From the NCBI GenBank assembly GCA_902496275.1, contig CABVAC010000002.1, positions 1 to 64,000 on the forward strand: a stretch of DNA of 64,000 bases, given 5' to 3'. The stretch is from an uncultured Collinsella sp. (GTDB taxonomy: Bacteria; Actinomycetota; Coriobacteriia; Coriobacteriales; Coriobacteriaceae). The notes under the pieces were generated by a model that was not told the DNA's origin, made no database searches, and saw only the letters and a list, made by a program, of their open reading frames with translations. Each line of letters starts with the position of its first letter. Position 1 is the first letter of the stretch. This document shows, in pieces, positions 1-7,273 of this stretch. Both the position numbers and the translations under genes were made by a program.

Positions 1-746
1 CTGATCTGGCGGATAACCTCGCCGGCAATCATCTGACCCATGATGGGCGGCATAAAACTAGCGGTACCCAACTCGGTACGCTCGTGGATGTTGGACGGGT
101 CGCGGGGTTGGGTCTTAACCGATTCCTCGCAGCTAAACAGCACGTGCAGACTCTTGATTCCGCGCTTCTTACATTCTTTGCGCATGATGCGGCTCATGGG
201 GTCGCGTACCGTATCGAAAATGTCGGCAAAGCGGAGGCACTCGGGATGGAGCTTGTTGGCCCCGCCCATGGAGCTAACCAAACGAATGTCGTGGTCCTGA
301 GCATATTTGGCAATGGTGAGCTTGGCCGAGATGGTGTCGATGGCGTCGACGACGTAGTCGAGCTTGCCGTCCGTCTGCTCCAAAACGCTCGCGAAGAACT
401 CGTCGATGTTGTCGCTCAGCAGGTATTCGGTGCGTTTGATAACGGTGGCGGTGGGATTGATGTCGTGGATCATGGCTTCCATAACATCGACCTTGCGCTT
501 GCCGATGGTGCTGTGAAAGGCGATGGCCTGGCGGTTGATATTGCTGGGCGCGATGATGTCCTTGTCCAGAATCACAAAATGACCGATGCCGCCGCGGGCG
601 AGTGCCTCGCAGCAGTTGGAGCCCACGCCTCCGCAGCCGAGCACCAACACCGTAGCATCGGCGAGCTTATCGAGTGCCTCGCGGCCCATGATGATCTCGA
701 GCTTGGTGTCGCGTGTCTCGACGAGAGCGGCAGCGGTTTCGGTCAT
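1..746 (-). CDS. tcdA: tRNA threonylcarbamoyladenosine dehydratase (TcdA/CsdL), partial
   Basis: E1-like ThiF/MoeB-fold enzyme that uses ATP to cyclise N6-threonylcarbamoyladenosine (t6A) at position 37 of ANN-decoding tRNAs. The N-terminus shows the nucleotide-binding motif VLVLGCGGVGSNCCEALAR, then LDKDIIAPSNINRQ, and later DAIDTISAKL and SSMGGANKLHPE, all typical of TcdA rather than of sulfur-carrier activating enzymes. The 3' end runs off the left edge, so about the first 248 residues are present. An ATG at 746 is preferred over the in-frame ATG at 752 because GGAGG (754-758) sits about 7 nt upstream of the former and abuts the latter. It is transcribed away from the following genes. The family call is confident; MoeB/ThiF paralogues are the alternative. 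Confidence 0.88.
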   Translation of the reverse strand, partial: MTETAAALVETRDTKLEIIMGREALDKLADATVLVLGCGGVGSNCCEALARGGIGHFVILDKDIIAPSNINRQAIAFHSTIGKRKVDVMEAMIHDINPTATVIKRTEYLLSDNIDEFFASVLEQTDGKLDYVVDAIDTISAKLTIAKYAQDHDIRLVSSMGGANKLHPECLRFADIFDTVRDPMSRIMRKECKKRGIKSLHVLFSCEESVKTQPRDPSNIHERTELGTASFMPPIMGQMIAGEVIRQI

Positions 747-832
747 AGACATCCTCCGATGGGGAAGCGAATCGTGTTTTAGCTATCGCCATTATAGGTG
801 TTATCGCGATTCCATTTGAGCCCTTGGGCTTG

Positions 833-861
833 TTGAAATGGGATCGGGGTTCGCATAAGAT
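833..861 (+). promoter_or_regulatory. sigma-70-type promoter of an orphan transcript
   Basis: TTGAAA at 833-838, a 17-nt spacer and TAAGAT at 856-861 form a near-consensus promoter on the plus strand. No open reading frame follows before the terminator at 928-963. Confidence 0.5.
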
Positions 862-867
862 TGAAGC

Positions 868-963
868 AGATGGCACCCGTTGCAGCGGGTTGGCCAACTC
901 TAAAACACGTTTGTAGCGTGAGAAGTGGCCGTCTTCGCATTACGCGGAGGCGGCTATTTTTTT
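868..963 (+). ncRNA. candidate small RNA between tcdA and sdpR
   Basis: About 95 nt bounded by the promoter at 833-861 and a strong intrinsic terminator at 928-963. Inside is a short hairpin (ACCCG / CGGGT around 877-892). I find no plausible start codon with a ribosome-binding site. It may be a free small RNA, or a leader whose terminator attenuates read-through into sdpR-sdpI, which has its own promoter at 983-1011. I do not recognise the family; a decayed holin-like type I toxin transcript is another possibility. Confidence 0.35.
928..963 (+). terminator. intrinsic terminator upstream of sdpR
   Basis: An 11-bp stem (GCCGTCTTCGC / GCGGAGGCGGC, three G-T pairs, 5-nt loop) followed by TATTTTTTT. 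No plus-strand gene precedes it. Confidence 0.65.
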
Positions 964-971
964 GAGTACAA

Positions 972-1011
972 GATTAGATAGTTAGACAAACATCTAAATA
1001 TCGAGTATAGT
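972..1011 (+). promoter_or_regulatory. sdpR promoter with overlapping ArsR-type operator
   Basis: TAGACA (983-988), a 17-nt spacer and TATAGT (1006-1011) give a good promoter 35 nt before the sdpR start. An inverted repeat, ATTAGAT with ATCTAAAT (973-999), overlaps the -35 and spacer, as expected if the ArsR-family product represses its own operon. The operator role is inferred. Confidence 0.5.
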
Positions 1012-1045
1012 GTGCGCGTCATGAGAGATGATGAGAGGAGGTCTT

Positions 1046-1324
1046 ATGCCGGGAGAGGGTTTTAAGGCGCTTGCCGATCCAACGCGACGGCGCATTTTGG
1101 AGTTGCTGCGCGAGGGCAATTGCACGGCGGGGGAGCTTGCCGAGCATTTCGATATCAGTAAGCCGTCGCTGAGCCATCACTTGGCGACGCTCAAAAACGC
1201 CGGGTTGGTGACCGACGAGCGCCATGGCCAAAACATCGTATACAGCTTAAACACCACCGTCATGCAGGATTTGATTGGCTGGTTTATGGGCTTTACAAAC
1301 ACGGAAGGTGATAAGGATGAATAA
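1046..1324 (+). CDS. sdpR: ArsR-family autorepressor, SdpR-like
   Basis: A 92-residue winged-helix repressor. FKALADPTRRRILELLREG followed by a recognition-helix region (DISKPSLSHHLATLKNAGLV) and a beta wing (ERHGQNIVYSLN) is the ArsR/SmtB fold. It lacks an obvious metal-binding Cys pair, as in SdpR, which controls the sdpRI immunity operon. The start at 1046 is chosen because GAGGAGG ends a few bases upstream; the earlier ATGs at 1028 and 1031 lie before or in that Shine-Dalgarno. Its stop overlaps the sdpI start by 8 nt, so the two are translationally coupled. An inverted repeat over the promoter (972-1011) suggests autoregulation. Confidence 0.85.
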   Translation: MPGEGFKALADPTRRRILELLREGNCTAGELAEHFDISKPSLSHHLATLKNAGLVTDERHGQNIVYSLNTTVMQDLIGWFMGFTNTEGDKDE

Positions 1325-2021
1325 CGAAAACAAGGGCATTCACCCCACGGGGGTATCGTCGCGCGTGTGGATTGCGCTGGTCGCTCTGTGCGTCGCCAAT
1401 GTCGTAGCGCACCTCATGGTGATGCCGAGCTTGCCTGCGCAGATTCCCACGCACTGGGGCGCGAACGGCGCCGTCGACGGTTGGGGTCCTAGCTGGATGG
1501 CCTCCGCGCTCGGCGTGCTGCCTCTGGCGCTTCTCGCAATGTTCTGCGTGGTGCCGCGCATCGACCCCAAAGGTGAGGCATATCGAACCTCGGGCAAGTT
1601 CTACCAGGGCTTCGTAATCGCCTTCACCTTGTTCATGTGCGCCATAAGCTGGCTGGGAGAGCTTACGGTCTGGGGCGTGGTGCCGGCGGTCGGTTCGGTT
1701 AACGTGCTGATTTCCGGTGTTGTCGGTTTGCTGTTCATCGGCGTAGGCAACTACTTGCCGCGTGTGAAGCAGAACTATACGCTCGGTATCAAGACGCCCT
1801 GGGCGCTTGCCGATCCCGAGAACTGGCGCCGTACGCAGCGTTTTGGCGGCGCCTGCTTTATGGTGCTAGGTATTGGCCTGATTGTGATGGGCGTGGCAGG
1901 CAGCGTGCTTTCGAGTGAAGTCGTCGCCGCGGTGATTGCGGTTCTGGCGTTTGGTTCGGTTGGAGCCGTCTACGTCTACTCGTATCTGTTGTGGCGCAAA
2001 TCGCAGCGAGCCGCTCGTTAA
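1317..2021 (+). CDS. sdpI: SdpI-family membrane protein (DUF1648 plus SdpI domain)
   Basis: A 234-residue integral membrane protein with about six hydrophobic segments. The N-terminal DUF1648 motif (LPAQIPTHWGANGAVDGWG) and a C-terminal SdpI motif (YTLGIKTPWAL followed by NWRRTQRFGG) place it with SdpI, which in Bacillus subtilis gives immunity to the SdpC toxin and sequesters the SdpR repressor at the membrane. No sdpC-like toxin gene is visible here, so this is probably a stand-alone sdpRI pair, common in Gram-positives, perhaps for envelope stress. The start overlaps the sdpR stop by 8 nt and has AAGGTGATAAGG just upstream. A terminator follows at 2088. Confidence 0.85.
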   Translation: MNNENKGIHPTGVSSRVWIALVALCVANVVAHLMVMPSLPAQIPTHWGANGAVDGWGPSWMASALGVLPLALLAMFCVVPRIDPKGEAYRTSGKFYQGFVIAFTLFMCAISWLGELTVWGVVPAVGSVNVLISGVVGLLFIGVGNYLPRVKQNYTLGIKTPWALADPENWRRTQRFGGACFMVLGIGLIVMGVAGSVLSSEVVAAVIAVLAFGSVGAVYVYSYLLWRKSQRAAR

Positions 2022-2087
2022 GGTTGCGGAAAACTAGCGTACGCAGTTCATAGTATGTTCCGGGGGACTTTTCCCAGGTAGTATTAG

Positions 2088-2114
2088 GGGGTGTGGGCAA
2101 CCATGCCCCTTTTT
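2088..2114 (+). terminator. terminator of sdpR-sdpI
   Basis: GGGGTGTGG / CCATGCCCC stem (2088-2096, 2101-2109), GCAA tetraloop, then TTTTT. Confidence 0.7.
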
Positions 2115-2205
2115 CGTAACGTTTCAGAGCTGGTTTTTCCATTTCGTTTCTACTAAAGCGAAACAAGAATAGGGAAACGGCAGGTAGAAAGGATAAAACA
2201 GACAA

Positions 2206-3885
2206 ATGGCAGAGTTTATCTACCAGATGTATCAGGCTCGTAAGGCCCATGGTGACAAGGTGATCCTTGACGACGTGACCCTGAGCTTCTACCCCGGTGC
2301 CAAGATCGGCGTCGTGGGCCCCAACGGTATGGGCAAGTCGACCCTGCTCAAGATCATGGCCGGCATCGAGGAAGTCTCCAACGGCGATGCCAAGCTCACC
2401 CCCGGCTACACCGTGGGTATCCTGCAGCAGGAGCCGCCGCTCGACGACGACAAGACCGTCATCGAGAACGTGCGCATGGCATTTGGCGACATGATCGCCA
2501 AGGTCGATCGCTTCAACAAGATCGGCGAGGAGATGTGCGACCCGGATTGCGACATGGACGCCCTCATGGCCGAGATGGGAAAGCTCCAGGACGAGATCGA
2601 CGCCGCCGACGGCTGGGATATCGATTCCAAGCTCGGCCAGGCCATGGACGCCCTGCAGCTGCCCGATTCCGACATGCCGGTCAACGTGCTCTCTGGCGGC
2701 GAGCGCCGTCGCGTGGCCCTGTGCAAGCTGCTGCTCGAAGCTCCCGACCTGCTGCTGCTCGACGAGCCCACGAACCACCTGGACGCCGAGTCGATCCTGT
2801 GGCTCGAGCACTTCCTGCACAACTACCAGGGCGCGGTGCTTGCCGTCACGCACGATCGCTACTTCCTGGATAACGTTGCCGAGTGGATCTGCGAGGTCGA
2901 CCGCGGTCACCTTTATCCCTACAAGGGCAACTACTCCACGTATCTGGAGACCAAGGCCGCCCGTATCGAGGCGCAGGGCAACCGCGACGCCAAGCTCGCC
3001 AAGCGCATGGAGGCCGAGCTCGAGTGGGTACGCAGCTCGCCCAAGGCTCGCCAGGCAAAGAACAAGGCCCGTCTGGCTCGCTACGAGGAGATGGAGGCCG
3101 AGGCCCGCGCAAGCCAGAAGCTCGACTGGACCGACATCCGCATCCCTGTGGGCCCGCGTTTGGGCAACAAGGTGCTCGAGGCCCATCATCTGCACAAGGA
3201 GTTCGATGGCCGTGTGCTCATCGACGACCTTTCGTTCACTCTGCCGCGTAACGGCATCGTGGGCGTCATCGGCCCCAACGGTGTGGGCAAGACTACGCTC
3301 TTCAAGACCATCGTGGGCCTGGAGCCGCTGACTTCGGGCGAGCTCGAGGTGGGCGAGACCGTCAAGATCTCCTATGTCGACCAGAACCGTTCTGGCATCG
3401 ATCCCGATAAGAACCTGTGGGAGGTCGTCTCGGACGGCCTGGACCACATGATGGTCGGCGAGACCGAGGTTCCGAGCCGCGCTTATGTGGCGAGCTTTGG
3501 CTTTAAGGGCCAGGACCAGCAGAAGCGCGCTGGCGTACTTTCCGGTGGCGAGCGCAACCGTCTGAACCTGGCGCTCACGCTCAAGCAGGGCGGCAACCTG
3601 CTGCTCCTCGACGAGCCTACGAACGACCTCGACGTCGAGACGCTGTCCTCGCTCGAAGCGGCGCTGCTCGAGTTCCCGGGCTGCTCGGTGGTCATTAGCC
3701 ATGACCGTATGTTCCTGGACCGCGTCGCCACGCACATTCTGGCGTGGGAAGGCACCGACGAGAACCCGGGCAACTGGTATTGGTTCGAGGGCAACTTCGA
3801 GGCCTATCAGGCCAATCGCATCGAGCGCCTGGGCGAGGACGCGGCCCAGCCGCATCGTATTCACCGTAAGCTGACGCGCGACTAG
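2206..3885 (+). CDS. ettA: ABC-F protein EttA (energy-dependent translational throttle)
   Basis: A 559-residue cytosolic ABC-F protein with two ATPase domains and no membrane segments. First domain: Walker A GPNGMGKST (residues ~38-46), signature LSGGERRR (~162), Walker B LLLLDEPTNHLD (~182). Second: GPNGVGKTT (~355), LSGGERNR (~444), LLLLDEPTNDLD (~466). The N-terminus MAEFIYQMYQARKAHGDK and the length match EttA, which binds the ribosomal E site and gates the first elongation step according to ATP/ADP. The linker around residues 245-305 is Arg/Lys/Glu-rich. A monocistronic unit: sdpI terminates before it, and two hairpins (family A element) plus a terminator follow. Other ABC-F members (Uup, drug-resistance types) are less likely. 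Confidence 0.93.
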   Translation: MAEFIYQMYQARKAHGDKVILDDVTLSFYPGAKIGVVGPNGMGKSTLLKIMAGIEEVSNGDAKLTPGYTVGILQQEPPLDDDKTVIENVRMAFGDMIAKVDRFNKIGEEMCDPDCDMDALMAEMGKLQDEIDAADGWDIDSKLGQAMDALQLPDSDMPVNVLSGGERRRVALCKLLLEAPDLLLLDEPTNHLDAESILWLEHFLHNYQGAVLAVTHDRYFLDNVAEWICEVDRGHLYPYKGNYSTYLETKAARIEAQGNRDAKLAKRMEAELEWVRSSPKARQAKNKARLARYEEMEAEARASQKLDWTDIRIPVGPRLGNKVLEAHHLHKEFDGRVLIDDLSFTLPRNGIVGVIGPNGVGKTTLFKTIVGLEPLTSGELEVGETVKISYVDQNRSGIDPDKNLWEVVSDGLDHMMVGETEVPSRAYVASFGFKGQDQQKRAGVLSGGERNRLNLALTLKQGGNLLLLDEPTNDLDVETLSSLEAALLEFPGCSVVISHDRMFLDRVATHILAWEGTDENPGNWYWFEGNFEAYQANRIERLGEDAAQPHRIHRKLTRD

Positions 3886-3888
3886 ATC

Positions 3889-4028
3889 GTTACGCGGTTT
3901 TCCAAACCGCGTAACTGCTCGACGCTGCGCGGGTCGCAAGCACCCCATCTTGCCGTTCAAGCCGTCGCTCGCGTACCGAAGTACGCGTCGCTCCTCTTTC
4001 ACGGCAACCTGGGGCACTTGCGGCCCGC
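3889..4028 (+). repeat. structured repeat family A, copy 1 (3' of ettA)
   Basis: Two hairpins joined by the linker GCTCGACGCTGC (3917-3928). The first is a 12-bp perfect stem, GTTACGCGGTTT (3889-3900) with AAACCGCGTAAC (3904-3915). The second has an outer stem GCGGGTCGCAAG (3929-3940) with CTTGCGGCCCGC (4017-4028), a middle stem TTGCCG / CGGCAA (3950-3955, 4002-4007), the conserved internal-loop strands CGTTCA..CGTCG and CTCCTCTTTC, and an apical hairpin CGCGTAC CGAA GTACGCG. Copies at 19639-19777 and 35083-35183 share the loops and linker but have different, still-paired stems. It begins 3 nt after the ettA stop. Confidence 0.7.
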
Positions 4029-4059
4029 TCGCTGTTGGTTACGCAACATCAACAAATAA

Positions 4060-4095
4060 AAACGGCTCAAATCCTGATTTGGATTTGAGCCGTTT
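4060..4095. terminator. bidirectional terminator between ettA and the convergent gene
   Basis: A 15-bp perfect stem, AAACGGCTCAAATCC (4060-4074) with GGATTTGAGCCGTTT (4081-4095). On the minus strand it is followed by a T-rich tail, so it serves best for the gene at 4100-5395; it can also stop ettA transcripts. Confidence 0.8.
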
Positions 4096-4099
4096 GTCG

Positions 4100-5395
4100 T
4101 TACTGCTCGGGTTCTTCGACTTTATCGATGACCCAGGTGGATCCGAGACCACCGGTGGTGTTGCGGCGGATGCGCACGGCAACCTCGCGACGCTCGCCGG
4201 CCTGCGTGTAGCGCAGGGGGAAGCTTGCGCGGTTTCGCGCGGCCTCGATGGTACCGCGCTCGCGGGCGATCCAGTAGTACTCGCCGACGATGCCGAGGGT
4301 ATCGGCGCCGTAGGGGAGATAGGTCGACAGCTGGTGTAGCAATGGACCGGGGCAGAAGACCTCGGTTGCGAAATCGATGGGGAAGTCCTCGGGGATGGCG
4401 GGCGCTACGGGTGCGGGGGCCGGTACCATCGTCGGTGCGAAGGCCTGCTCATTGACGGGCGTCACCTCGATGACGGGCGCGGGTTCGGCGCCGAGTACTG
4501 ATTCGGTGTCCGCTTTCGGCATCGCCGCGGAATCTGCGGGTTCGACGATGGCAGGTGCGTCTGCGGTCGCGGTGTCGAACTCGACTTGCGGAGCGCTCTG
4601 ATTCTCGACGCTCGACTTTGCCTCGATGGGCGTGGATGCCATGGTGGTGATGCCGGCGTTTGCGTTCTCGGGGTCATAGACGACCGTGAGCGAGATGGCG
4701 GGCTGCGGTGCCTCGGGCTCCGGCGCCGACTCGGTAGCGTCTTGATCTGCGGGCTCGTCGGACTGATCGTCCTCGGCCTTGTCACCAAAGACATCGCTGT
4801 TTTGGAATGCAGACGTCTCGGGCTGGTCAGCGGCTTCTTCGGTTGTCGACTTGGGAGCTTCGTTGAGCTCCGCAGTGGTTTCCTGCTCAGATATGACTTC
4901 GGGATCGGTCGTGGCGGTGATTTCGGTTTCTGCTGTTACCTCAATAGCGACTTCGATCTCTGCCTCGGGCTCGGGCTCCGGCACGGCTTCAACCATGGTT
5001 TCTGGCTTGGGACGTTTAACGTGCTTGGGACGCACGGCCTTGAGGTCCTTCTCGCCGCGCTTTTTCTTTTTGTAGGACTGCTTGGCTCCCTTGGCTGCCT
5101 TGGGCTTGTCCTCGCCCTTGGCAAGGGCGGCATCCCAAGCCTCATTGGCGATGACGGTGGCATACAGGCGACCGCCCTTAAAGACGGTCAGCTTAATGCA
5201 GTCGTCGAGCTCCTCGAGCAGCTCACGCGTGGACTCAAAGCCCAGGTCATAAGCGGTCATGTCGCCGGCGGCGAGCGCCTCCTCGACCTGTGTCATAAAC
5301 GTTTGCTTGCCGCACCCAATCGCGTCGCGCAGCAGGCGGTACAGATAGATGTGGTTGCCCAGCGAAAGCGTGGGCCTAACTATTGTCTTGCTCAT
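4100..5395 (-). CDS. unrecognised protein with acidic Pro/Glu-rich linker
   Basis: A 431-residue protein I do not recognise. Residues 1-90 form a compact, mostly helical domain (YLYRLLRDAIGCGKQTFMTQ, then a FESTRELLEELDD segment). A Lys-rich stretch (KQSYKKKKRGEKDLK, ~115-130) follows, then about 200 residues of low-complexity Glu/Ala/Pro/Thr sequence, and a C-terminal ~80-residue domain (PLLHQLSTYLPYGADTLGIV through RREVAVRIRRNTTGGLGSTW). There is no signal peptide or membrane segment, so it is probably cytosolic. The start at 5395 follows GAGGAGA; upstream in-frame codons lack a Shine-Dalgarno. The layout (two folded ends joined by a disordered tether, with a basic patch) would suit a nucleic-acid-associated or scaffold protein, but that is conjecture. 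Confidence 0.7.
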   Translation of the reverse strand: MSKTIVRPTLSLGNHIYLYRLLRDAIGCGKQTFMTQVEEALAAGDMTAYDLGFESTRELLEELDDCIKLTVFKGGRLYATVIANEAWDAALAKGEDKPKAAKGAKQSYKKKKRGEKDLKAVRPKHVKRPKPETMVEAVPEPEPEAEIEVAIEVTAETEITATTDPEVISEQETTAELNEAPKSTTEEAADQPETSAFQNSDVFGDKAEDDQSDEPADQDATESAPEPEAPQPAISLTVVYDPENANAGITTMASTPIEAKSSVENQSAPQVEFDTATADAPAIVEPADSAAMPKADTESVLGAEPAPVIEVTPVNEQAFAPTMVPAPAPVAPAIPEDFPIDFATEVFCPGPLLHQLSTYLPYGADTLGIVGEYYWIARERGTIEAARNRASFPLRYTQAGERREVAVRIRRNTTGGLGSTWVIDKVEEPEQ

Positions 5396-5467
5396 GGCAA
5401 ATCTCCTCTTTACACATGTAAAGCATCTTACCATCGCATAGCGTTCGCCATGGCGGCGCCCAAGGCA

Positions 5468-5501
5468 AACGGGCGCGAACCGCTTTCGATTCGCGCCCGT
5501 T
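5468..5501 (-). terminator. terminator downstream of the membrane protein gene at 5536
   Basis: A 12-bp perfect stem, AACGGGCGCGAA with TTCGCGCCCGTT; on the minus strand the stem ends in a short T run. It separates this gene from the next minus-strand gene. Confidence 0.6.
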
Positions 5502-5535
5502 GTACAGGTCGGTTATCTATGAGAGGCAAATGTAC

Positions 5536-6498
5536 TTAGTTGCCCGATGCCGTGCCTTGGCTCGAGTTGTCAGATGCCGTGCCGGACGCGGTTCCACTCG
5601 AGCTGTTCGAGCTGTTGGTGTTGTTGCTGTCTGCTGTGCCCGTTCCCGAAGTGGCGTCGCTCGTCTGGCCGCCCGTGCTCGGCTGCGAACCGCCAGTCGT
5701 TTGGCTTGAGTCGGTCGTGCCGGACGGCGTGCTGCTGTTGGCCGTAGAGGAATCGGTGCCCTGCGATTGGTTTTGGGTGTTCGAGGACGAATTGGCAGAG
5801 GTAGAACTGTCTTGCGTATCGTCCGTCTGCGCCTGCTGATCCTGCGACTGGGTGTTGCCATTTGCATCGCTCTCGGTCGTGCGCGACGAAAGGATTGGCT
5901 CGTGACGCTCGCCCAGACCCTCACCGGCAGTGGTGATAAGGATGGCGCCGGCGCAGGCGATGACCGCGACGATGGCAATGGCGATCGAGAAGACGATGAC
6001 CTTCTTTTGCGTCTGGCTGCGCTCAGCCGCCGCCTTGGCGCGCAGACTGTTGGGGGCGACGCGCGCCGTGGTCGCGCGTCCCGCAACCTGACGCATCTCC
6101 TGCGTGGTCGCGGCGCCACCTAGGTGCTCCTCGACATTGGGCTCAACGGGCTCGTAGGCGCCGGCAGGGTAGTCGACGGCGGCATGCGTGCCCTTGATTG
6201 CTTCGGCGCTGGCGGAGATAAAGTGGCGATAGACCTGCGAGGACACAACAGTGATGACTGAGCTCACAGCGGCACCAATCACCGAGCCGGCAATGCCGAT
6301 CTTTGAAGCAAGCGCCACGCTCGTGGCGGCAGCTGCGGCGCCGGCGATGATCTGGGGAATGGAAATGTCGTCGAACAGGCCCTTTTTGGGCGCGATGGCC
6401 ATGGTCTGGCCGATGGAATGGTTTTCGTGAACGCCGTTGTTCAGTGCGGCGGGAGTCATGACGCGTGTACGCGGCGCGTCGGTGTACTTGGTTGTCAT
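5536..6498 (-). CDS. membrane protein with Ser/Thr-rich extracellular tail, function unknown
   Basis: A 320-residue protein with two hydrophobic regions: a Gly/Ala-rich segment near residues 45-90 (QIIAGAAAAATSVALASKIG and the following AVSSVITVVSSQVY) and one clear transmembrane helix near 170-192 (KKVIVFSIAIAIVAVIACAG). After the second helix come about 125 residues made almost only of Ser, Thr, Asn, Gln, Gly and Asp, as in surface-exposed spacer or O-glycosylated regions. No LPXTG motif or catalytic motif is visible. The start at 6498 follows GGAGGA; the upstream extension to 6594 has no ribosome site. Its 5' end faces the AT-rich island. Typical of a surface protein of unknown role. Confidence 0.7.
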   Translation of the reverse strand: MTTKYTDAPRTRVMTPAALNNGVHENHSIGQTMAIAPKKGLFDDISIPQIIAGAAAAATSVALASKIGIAGSVIGAAVSSVITVVSSQVYRHFISASAEAIKGTHAAVDYPAGAYEPVEPNVEEHLGGAATTQEMRQVAGRATTARVAPNSLRAKAAAERSQTQKKVIVFSIAIAIVAVIACAGAILITTAGEGLGERHEPILSSRTTESDANGNTQSQDQQAQTDDTQDSSTSANSSSNTQNQSQGTDSSTANSSTPSGTTDSSQTTGGSQPSTGGQTSDATSGTGTADSNNTNSSNSSSGTASGTASDNSSQGTASGN

Positions 6499-6672
6499 AC
6501 GGGGTCCTCCCGGTGTAAATCTGCTTCGTTTCGTGTAGCCATCAGGGTACCCACCAGATGTGAATCGTACGTGACATTTAACAGATACCATCAACTCATC
6601 AAGGGGGCCTGCTGTCTTTGGTGCAATAGCTTGATGCTAAACTGGATTTACGATTGCGAGGTGGTTTACGTG

Positions 6673-6891
6673 ATGTACCCGTATATGACATTCGAAGATG
6701 GTACCGAGGTCATTCATTCTGACCTGATTACAGATGGCGATATCGAAAAGGTTATCGTGCATTTTGAGCGACCGACGGCAGAGGGCTTCGACTCCGCTCG
6801 TTGTGAGTTGCCTTCCTGTTCCTGGACTGACTGGGAAGGGCATTTTACTCAGAGTGAAAAACGAGCTTTCGAAGAGTGTCTGAGCAAATAA
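6673..6891 (+). CDS. small acidic protein, unknown
   Basis: A 72-residue acidic protein starting MYPYMTFEDGTEVIHSDLI. No signal peptide, membrane segment or recognised motif; three Cys (two in a CELPSC stretch, one near the C-terminus). The ATG at 6673 is chosen because GAGGTGG lies about 8 nt upstream and the protein-like sequence begins there; the longer upstream frame has no ribosome site and overlaps the divergent gene. It is the first gene of the AT-rich island, about 100 nt before the DUF2087 gene. It could be an unrelated passenger. Confidence 0.55.
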   Translation: MYPYMTFEDGTEVIHSDLITDGDIEKVIVHFERPTAEGFDSARCELPSCSWTDWEGHFTQSEKRAFEECLSK

Positions 6892-6991
6892 TTTAGATTA
6901 GTTCGAGTTTAGTTCGAATAAAGAAGCTGAATGCGATGACCTAAAGCGTATGCATTTTTAGTATTAGATGCGTATGAAATGGAGGATGTGA

Positions 6992-7273
6992 ATGGATGAG
7001 CTAATAGACTTTAAGAAACGATTTCTCAAGAATGGCGAGCTGGTTTCAATTCCAAAAAAGGAAAGCTATAAAAGAATCATGCTGCTATGGGCCGTCTCTT
7101 TCTTTGAATTAAATACAAGTTATACGGAGCTTCAGGTTAATCATGTGCTGTCACAGCTCTATCCTGATTATGCCGTGTTGAGGCGGTACTTGGTTGATTA
7201 TGGATTCCTATTAAGGGATGAACGAGGCCTGAAATACGAGGTTAATCGTGATGTTCACGGTATTGAGAGCTAG
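6992..7273 (+). CDS. DUF2087 domain protein
   Basis: A 93-residue protein that is essentially one DUF2087 domain: KKRFLKNGELVSIPKKESYK, then YTELQVNHVLSQLYPDYAVL, then RRYLVDYGFLLRDERGLKYE. The domain is a small winged-helix-like fold often found at the C-terminus of ArsR-type or GNAT proteins and is usually considered regulatory, though its biochemical role is not established. GGAGG precedes the start at a normal distance. The MFS gene starts inside its 3' end (about 23-nt overlap), so the two are translationally coupled, and it is a plausible regulator of the peptide locus. AT-rich codon use matches the island. Confidence 0.8.
   Translation: MDELIDFKKRFLKNGELVSIPKKESYKRIMLLWAVSFFELNTSYTELQVNHVLSQLYPDYAVLRRYLVDYGFLLRDERGLKYEVNRDVHGIES

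Noticed and set aside
3889..3915. Ordinary terminator reading of the 12-bp hairpin right after ettA
   Set aside because: No U tract; the same hairpin-plus-linker arrangement with different pairs follows dapH, so it is treated as part of the family A element.
1858..4017. 719-residue open frame antisense to ettA
   Set aside because: It mirrors the codon pattern of ettA (GC-rich third positions keep the opposite frame open), has no protein-like motifs and no ribosome site.
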